This document shows positions 57,081 through 64,000 of a stretch of DNA of 64,000 bases, piece by piece. Each line of letters opens with the position of its first letter. Positions within the stretch are counted from its first letter, which is position 1. The stretch covers positions 4,516,829-4,580,828 of the forward strand of contig JAJEKV010000041.1 in NCBI GenBank assembly GCA_021234155.1. Reading direction: 5' to 3'. The DNA comes from Isoetes taiwanensis (lineage: Eukaryota; Streptophyta; Lycopodiopsida; Isoetales; Isoetaceae). The position numbers were made by a program, and so were the translations under genes. The notes beneath the pieces are model-generated. The model saw only the letters and a program-made list of their open reading frames with translations, was not told the origin of the DNA and searched no databases.

Positions 57081-59539
57081 GAGCCTGTTTTGGGAAGCTC
57101 CCGCGTGTCGATATGCCAGTGGCTCGAATTTGGAAAGCACGTGGAGGTGGCAGGTCAGAGGGCAGGAGCACACCTGCGGGCTGTGGACATGCCGGATATG
57201 CCAGTTGCAAATGGAGCTATAGTTCTCTCATATCGACTTCGGTTGAGACAGGGGCAGAGCAGGGCAAGTTTGTATAGAGCAGGAGGAGGGGCGGGGTCTG
57301 TGAAGCCGCTTTAGGCCTCTTAGACATTGTTTTCTGTTGTGCAAGGATCATTGGGTTCAAGTCCCATATTCATTTCTTCGTCCGTTTATTTCTTCTTGTG
57401 GGGGATTTCTTGTGTGTTTATTTCTTAGAGGGGTTAGTGTTTTGGCATCCGGGTGTCCGGCCCTATTTCAGATGGCAGGCTGGTTCTCTTGCTAAAATGC
57501 AAGGGAAGTAAAACAGAATAGAGGGTTTCGTCCCCTGCCAGAATGGAGGCGCATGCCGCATTAGATCTGGCCCTGAGCAGATTAGCCCTTACTCCGGCAT
57601 ATCCGGCAACCAATCGGCCTCTTTTCCCCCGGTTCGTCGGATTTGACCCTTTCTTTAGGGTTTCGACTTAGAGTAGCTTCCTTTTCCTAAGAATGTTTCG
57701 TCTCCAACACAAGGATTTATTGCTGGAACTGCTTGAGAGCATCTTCGCCTTGCATATTCGGCTAATCGGCACTGATCTTTCGCCCTGCTCTTTTCCCGGG
57801 CTCTGATTCGACCCTACTTCTTGCTTCGAGTAGCTTCTATTATTTATCCCCTTGCTTTTGATCTCGCCTTATTCTTTTCCACCGCTTCACGTAATGCCAA
57901 TAGTCATGTGTTTTATTTCTGCACCTTTGAAATTTGTATGGGTGACGGCCTCCAAAAAACAGAGGGCCCTTCATCTAGCATAAAAGGAGGAATATTCCTC
58001 CCATCAACGGTCCCAATTGAAAAATGAAAACATCCCATAAAGATAATTAGGTAGGATAATCTGGGTATTTTGAGTAAAGGGCGATCTTGTTACGGCTACA
58101 GGTGAATAGTGCAGGGCATTCTCCTGAAGATGATCCAGCACCCCTGAATCCAGATGCAGATGCAGATTCCAGAAGATCTGGCACCCCTGAAGACAGGTAG
58201 ATATGTGGATCCGACAGCGCTGTGTATTGAGATGTTTTGGAATAGCTCGGAGACTTTGTTACATGTTTTATCCTTGTTTCAGAAGCCCAAAGATATTTTG
58301 GTCTGGTAGAAATAGCGCATAGCAAGCTTCATACTCTTGAATAACCACAAAACACCGCCATGCCGCTTTGTTATGCATGTTGACATACTTCTGTAGGCAT
58401 TCATAAGTGCTCGTCTAGACGGCCATATACTAAGAATATCTAGGAAATGACCCTGGCCTTCCAGATGCACTGTCGAAATCCGCAATCTCATATTTTAACT
58501 ATTTTTTTTTTGTGCAGATTGGTCTATGAAATATCATAGAATCGAGAAAATCCAAGCTCTTTTTGCTATTTTCTCAAACCCTACATATTTTTTTAATTGC
58601 ATCTGTTCTAGCACCCGATTCCGGTGCTTCAACCTGCTGTAGTTCGGCATCACCTGCAACCCTATAGCAGAATTGGAAGCTCCACAACCTAATCCACGAC
58701 ACAAATAGAGCTTTTTGAAGCTCTATCGATGGCGGGGTGTCTACTTTTTTTTTTTCTTTTTTCTTATGGCATTCATATCCACGATGCTAGAGTTGGGTCT
58801 TCAACACACAGATCTAGGCTATAAACTGATGGCATTCAAGCCCATGATGCATCGATCTCCATCTCTCCGCCAACGCATCTGGATATAAAGCCTTCTCAAT
58901 ACTTCTATGTCGGTATTGTTTCCTTTTGCGGGAAGCAATTAGCTTCAGACGTGTCGGTTTTTAGAATAAAACACAAAAAAATATGGAACCTCCAATTCTT
59001 ACAAAAAAAATATGGAACCTCCAATTCTTCGAACGTCAAAGATATCTTAGGCAAACTGAATTATTCACATGTCTCGACTTCGCGTGAGGCAGAACCCAGA
59101 AAAAATAGGATTGAAAAAAAAAAGGAGGCAAAAAAGGATGTATGATTATATATGTTTGGATATGTTGTTAGGAAACATGTTGTAGAAAGAGATGTGACGT
59201 GGACAAAAAATGTGACTTGGAAGGGGGAAAAAATTCCACGTTAGCAAGTAAGATCGGGATGGAAGCCAATTCTGATGCATGTTTTTTTGGGATAAGGTGG
59301 GTTCGTGTTTTGCCTTTTTCTGTGCATGCCAAAAGCTTCGTTCCTTTGTATCTATCTTTGCTTTTCCTTTTTCCCTGATTTAATCTTCTATTTAGCATTT
59401 GCTTCAAAGGGCTTTATAAAGATCGAGGCCCTAAATCTGTTTTTAGCCGATTGCGATTGGAATTGGAATCTTGTGATTCTAAATCTAGACAACAAGTTTG
59501 CTCATCAATTACAGGCTTTAAAGGCTCGACATGCATACT
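57081..59539. other. No firm gene; possible short 5' exon
   Basis: The GC-richer stretch 57080-57900 has an open frame at 57090-57314 without recognisable features. An ATG at 57693 opens 37 codons (MFRLQHKDLLLELLESIFAL and more). A T-arm-like GGGTTCAAGTCCC at 57353-57365 may be a tRNA relic. A 26-bp tandem duplication with ATATGGAACCTCCAATTCTT lies at 58980-59027. None is convincing as a gene. Confidence 0.3.
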
Positions 59540-59542
59540 TTA

Positions 59543-60349
59543 GGCCCTTTTTCCACAGTAGTCCCAAAATATGGCTGTCATATATAATATATGACACCAT
59601 TTATGACTCCAGGGCTAAAAATAGGACACAATTAAACTTGTCTTTCCACTGCATGGTAGTCATAAAATATGACACCACTAAAATACTAGTGGAAAACCAT
59701 AAAAAAATAAGACACGTCTTATTTTTAGTTATATTTTCAAATAAGGGTGATTTTCTTCTATTCTATTCTATTCTATTCTATTCTATAGTCGTAAAATAAG
59801 ACTGTTTGCATTGAGATATGACACCCTTTATGACTCCAAATCAAAAAATACGACACACAGAATTGAAGTTGTTTTTTCACTATAAGGTGTCATAAAATAA
59901 TACACCATCAAAATGCTAGTGGAAAACCCAAAAAAAAAAATAAGACATGCCTTATTTTAATGATATTTTTAACATTTATGACACTGTCTTATTTTATACC
60001 AGGGGAAGTCCCCCAGTATAAATAAGACTCCATTCCCCTTAGAAAGATCCGAACCTATCCAAACCTAAATGGGACATGTCTTATTTTTAAAAGTAGAAAA
60101 TCATTTATTTTTTATTTGCTTATGTGGCCCAATAGAAATGGCTAAAATATGAGACACCGCTCTAGTGGAAAATCACTCTAAGACTAAAATAAAATAAGAC
60201 TCCATTTACAATCCAAACCTATTCCGAACCTAAATAAGACGTGTCTTATTTTTATAGTGGAAACGTGATTTTCTTTTAGGACAATAAGTGGCCAAACATC
60301 ATTTGATAAAATATGTGACTTTTGGAAATACGACCATGGAAAAAGGGCC
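59543..60349. mobile_element. 807-bp Tourist-like MITE (PIF/Harbinger type)
   Basis: Ends GGCCCTTTTTCCA and TGGAAAAAGGGCC are exact inverted 13-mers flanked on both sides by TTA (59540-59542, 60350-60352), the target duplication of PIF/Harbinger elements. The interior has AATAAGAC/GTCTTATT words in both orientations, an internal direct duplication (about 59585-59740 against 59813-59960) and a TTCTA microsatellite at 59756-59786. No transposase. Confidence 0.8.
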
Positions 60350-60876
60350 TTAGATAGACGCTTCCATTTGTATATGTTTTTCCTTTAGATGCTTCCATTT
60401 GTATATATTTTTTTTCCTTTTGTTTAATCCTTAAGCTTTCTATAAAGACCATCTATGCAAATGCTTGTGCAAAAGCTTATCTCGTATTGAAGCAATCACC
60501 AAAAACGAATCAACAAATCCGAAATCCGTGGTTATGGCAGATCTACAATTTTTTGGTATGGCGGATCTAAAATTGCACTAGCCATGCATCATATTGAAAA
60601 GGCAATGTCGGGCAAAAGCTACCTTTAGTGCCACTTCAAAATGCCATCATTTGACCTCTTTCCGTTTTTCTTTTTGTTGTTCTTAGAATCCTTCTTTACT
60701 CTCTTGTTTTTTCCATTCTGATGTTACCAGTACATAGATTCATCTTTGTCTAGTCTTTCAAAGAAAAGATTTTAACCCAACAAATTAATAAGCTCTTTTC
60801 TCAGAATGTAAAATTCTACCATTATCAAACAAACTATAATTAAATATCATTATTTATATCATTTAAAATCTAACCA

Positions 60877-60909
60877 ATGCGGCGGCACCACCGCCGCATG
60901 CACGTCTAG
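60877..60909 (+). mobile_element. Helitron 3' terminus (non-autonomous)
   Basis: A perfect 9-bp hairpin ATGCGGCGG/CCGCCGCAT with loop CACCA is followed by six bases, then CTAG and T. This is a canonical plant Helitron end (hairpin, CTRR, insertion before T). No Rep/helicase lies nearby, so it is a non-autonomous member whose 5' TC end I could not place. Confidence 0.65.
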
Positions 60910-61714
60910 TTGTAATATATAAAAATACACAATAATAGAACATTTTATACAAAGCCTTAAACCTTTAACTAAATTGGTCATCTTATTAATTGCAAGCTAC
61001 TTACTGTTACTATTATTATGTTAACTGTTTCTTATCCAACATCTGTTCCTTTTCACGACAAGCAAAAAAGCTGAACAGACAAGAGAATGCTACAAATTCA
61101 CCATCTGCTTCAAACACATGCTTCACAACTGCAGTAGCCACAAGAGTAACAAACCCAGCACCTGATGTGGAACATTAGTACACAACCCCATTGCCATTCA
61201 TAGGCTTTAGTTGAAATATATGCCATTAGAAGCAAGTGGAGGAAAAACTGTCCCAGCCTGAGTTCATTATATGTTGGATGGCAAAAACGAGTAGATTATA
61301 TGTAGCTCCTTGTATATACTGAAACCATCATCCAAAAAATGCATACCGCATCCAAATGTGGTTTATCTGGCATCCACCATAAGTTCTATTGGAAGAATAC
61401 TTAATCGACCACATAATTACGTGGCTTAAAAAGCACTTTAATATCTTCTGCCTTAGACAAATCTACATTGCTTGGTCCGACAATTATCTGCTTAAAGAAA
61501 TGAGAGAAATTAGAACCTTTGGGAACAAGCTATATAGAATTTACGACAAAGAAACCCACCCAGATGTTAGCACTCAACTTTTCCATAAAGCATTGATACA
61601 ATGAACACTCTAGTTATGGTATTGTTTTCTCTTAATCGTTATCAACACTTTAACGAGACAAAACTCAAGGTTTTCTGTACGTAATCTTGGAAACCATATA
61701 TTCTCCGTATTCAT
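60910..61714. other. Intergenic, 3' side of the P450
   Basis: No gene called. The plus-strand frame 61389-61604 is AT-rich and unsupported. The P450 3' UTR should lie at the right end of this stretch; I see no AATAAA on the minus strand close to the stop. Confidence 0.4.
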
Positions 61715-64000
61715 TTAAAGTTTCAACACGAAGAGGGAGGGGGGAGGAAGAGGAACCTCAAAGACTTGTAGAAGTTCAGCAACTAAAGAGGCCACCGTCA
61801 TAGTTACAAAATTTCTTCCAACACAGGCTCTTGCACCTCCACCAAAGAGAAGGAATGAGGGGTCTTCAATAAAGTTTTCAGGCATCCCACTTTGCTCCAT
61901 ATCCAGAAAACCATCATCTTTCAACACACCTGAACATTCTGCAATGCAAATGTCAAATAACAGTTTGACAACATGCAAAGTGAGCATCTAATAGGCATCT
62001 CACCTGGGGGTTTTACGTCCAACACTTCACTTTTGCTAAACATGCCTACATCAACAGTTTTCTCTCCACTTTTCTGAAGTTTTGCCTCTCCTGGTGCAGA
62101 ACGAAAGAAACGTCCTGGATTGAATTTCTCTGCATCCTGGCCCCAATGCTCCACATCAGTTTGCACTGTATGTACAGGAATTGCAACCACTGCTCCAGCT
62201 GGAATAACAAGGCCTCCAAGACTTATATCTGCAGAGTCAAGGCAAGCTCGCACTGAGCACATCGATCTCAACAACAAGAGAAAACCAATCCAGAACGGAT
62301 CATATTAGCACACATATATGGCAAGCTAGTTTTCGGCACTGCAAATCCTTGTGGCTTTTGAGAACCACCTAAAACAAGCAAACTATTGGATACAAACAAC
62401 TAAAACCAAACCTAGATGTCAAAGATGGCACCCATCATAATACGTAAAGGTTGAAGTCCAATGTCCAAGGATGCAAGAAAGATGTTATGTATGAAAACCT
62501 AAAATTATGGACTTTTGCTACAAAAACTGGCATTCCCTTTAGGGCGTCCAAAGCCTCCTACCATGTCCACGAGAGCAACGTTGCAGTATCTGGTTGGTTG
62601 GCAAAAGACGTGCAGATTCATAAACAGTTGCTATAAGATATTTCATTTTTTTAAGTTTGTCTTCTGAAGATATCGTGCCCTCAGAGATTTGATGTACTTC
62701 AGAAAAGACCTATAAGCACAAAATTCACTTCTTTGTTAACAAAGACAAGGCTCTTATATAACTAGAGAAAACATAAATCTGCAAACAACCCAGGTTTCAA
62801 CTCCAAATGTTCATATACTGCTGTTAACAACATCTAATATTTTCAGAATCATAAGAGAATAAGACTTGCTTCACTTTCAGCCATTTTGCCTGCAAAACTG
62901 CATGTTGTTGGAGCTAATGGCCTCTACTAATATGGCAGGTATAATTACAGCGAAAAATACAACGCTCGATTCGGTGCATACAATACAAAGTTCACATACC
63001 TTTGCTTGGACATCAGGATGCTGTGCCAATCTACTGAAGACTCCATTAAGAAGGCTGCTCATTGTCAAGAAACCATGATAGAACATTCCAATTAAATTGC
63101 CATTAATATCTTGGACTGCGAGGGAAGATTTTGAATCTCCAGAAACAAAATCAATAAGATAATTCGTGAGTTCTTCAAAAAATGAAGATCCTCTGGGCAT
63201 AAAGTCTGAACTTGCCCCTGCCTTGCTTCCACCATGTAATCCATCCTTTGTCTGACTTGGTTCTTCTTCTCCACAGTTCGTAAGTATTTCTCTTAGCACA
63301 GTTTGCAACCTCAAACATGTTGTCTTATACTTTCTAAAATTCCTTTTCCAAAAAGGAATTATGGCATACTGCGACCAAAAGCATGCTTCATCTACGGCCA
63401 AAAGAAGAAGCTTTTTAAACTCATGTGCTGCTGGCCAATTTATGAAATCTTTGCTAAAATAACTTGTTCCAAGTGATGAAATTGCAATATACTGTGAAAG
63501 TGCTTTGCAATTTATGCCTTCTGGAGATGCAATTTTCCAGTGCTCAATATCCTTTAAGAGCCTTGTTGAGAATGAAGGCAACTTTGACATGAGCTGCATA
63601 TCCAATTTTTGAGAGAGTGCGGACCTCTTTCCCACTGCCTGCAATAGTTTCTACATTAGCCTCACAACAAAAACAAAAGCCATTAAGCATAGGAGTTTTA
63701 AGCTTGCCAAATCTCATATCCTAAGTACTTGTATGACTAAATTTGATATGCCCCCCGTCTTAAGATTCTGGGTACAAGAAAGAATAAGGAATGCGCTGGA
63801 CGTATGGCACCACATGTTAAATAAGAGGATCTTCAAACGGAATTTATTTTTTTAACAGTAAAATAACACACACTGAGAATCTAGTAGCCTGAGAGATATA
63901 GATTATAACATTTGCCTTAAGCCAATAAGAATCTGAATATAAGCCAAACCTGAGTAGAAAAAGTTGCATATAAATCTATAGCGCATCTAGCAGATATTGT
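61715..64000 (-). CDS. Cytochrome P450, 5'-partial, five visible exons
   Basis: Exons on the minus strand: 64000-63950 (continues past the window), 63638-63000, 62709-62562, 62252-62004 and 61929-61715. All four introns are GT-AG and every junction keeps phase, giving about 433 residues from the C-helix region to the stop. The K-helix ESAR (ExxR) lies in exon 62709-62562, FNPGRF (PERF-like) in the next, and the haem-binding FGGGARACVG with ligand Cys in the last. P450s are haem monooxygenases, usually anchored in the ER. The anchor and proline hinge would lie outside the window. Oddly, the I-helix segment reads YHGFLTMSS where most have AGxE/DT: the acidic residue is Leu although a Thr remains. 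Family and substrate are not identifiable. No stop or shift is seen, so it is probably a live gene. Confidence 0.9.

Noticed and set aside
59305-59799. 164-codon ORF overlapping the MITE's left end
   Set aside because: It crosses the TIR and ends in a microsatellite; AT-rich chance frame.

Overview
The window is transposon-dominated nuclear DNA of a land plant. The evidence is plant-type LINEs (DUF4283-like ORF1, endonuclease, reverse transcriptase, zf-RVT), Helitron and CACTA transposons, Tourist-like MITEs, tRNA-derived SINE pieces and an intron-containing cytochrome P450 gene. A non-seed plant such as a fern, lycophyte or bryophyte is my guess; nothing in the sequence fixes the species. 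Host genes are few: one convincing gene (the P450 at the right edge) and one plausible small gene near 5.2-6.4 kb.

Layout. 1-4.9 kb: an uncharacterised coiled-coil reading frame cut by a 5'-truncated LINE on the minus strand. 5.2-6.4 kb: a GC-richer minus-strand island with coding-like exons and clean splice sites. 7.6-7.9 kb: a MITE. 10.4-29.25 kb: a Helitron with a multi-exon Rep/helicase gene, including an AT-hook. It is split by a 13.6-kb CACTA element at 11420-25064, with matched termini, subterminal repeats and an ATC target duplication. Inside the CACTA are a 2.1-kb tandem duplication carrying an acidic ORF, LINE ORF1 scraps, a Ty1/copia fossil and the end of a second CACTA-like element. 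The Helitron ends in a 9-bp hairpin that abuts a broken Ty3/gypsy fossil (29.25-30.6 kb).

32.25-42.8 kb holds three copies of an unclassified repeat family with 15-bp inverted ends, a TATA motif and a terminal hairpin. Between them lie a Ty3/gypsy-type LTR with primer-binding site and a foldback element. 43.6-47.3 kb: a truncated LINE next to a decayed DUF7869-like gene. 47.57-53.43 kb: a full-length but broken LINE with a 16-bp target duplication. 54-61 kb: a SINE, a 578-bp tandem duplication, a Tourist-like MITE and a Helitron 3' end. 61.7-64 kb: the minus-strand P450, five visible exons, its 5' part beyond the window.

No operon-like cooperation is expected. The story is nested insertion: CACTA into Helitron, Helitron beside or into gypsy, LINE into an older ORF. 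Most transposon genes are decayed; the P450 is the only gene that looks intact in the part seen.
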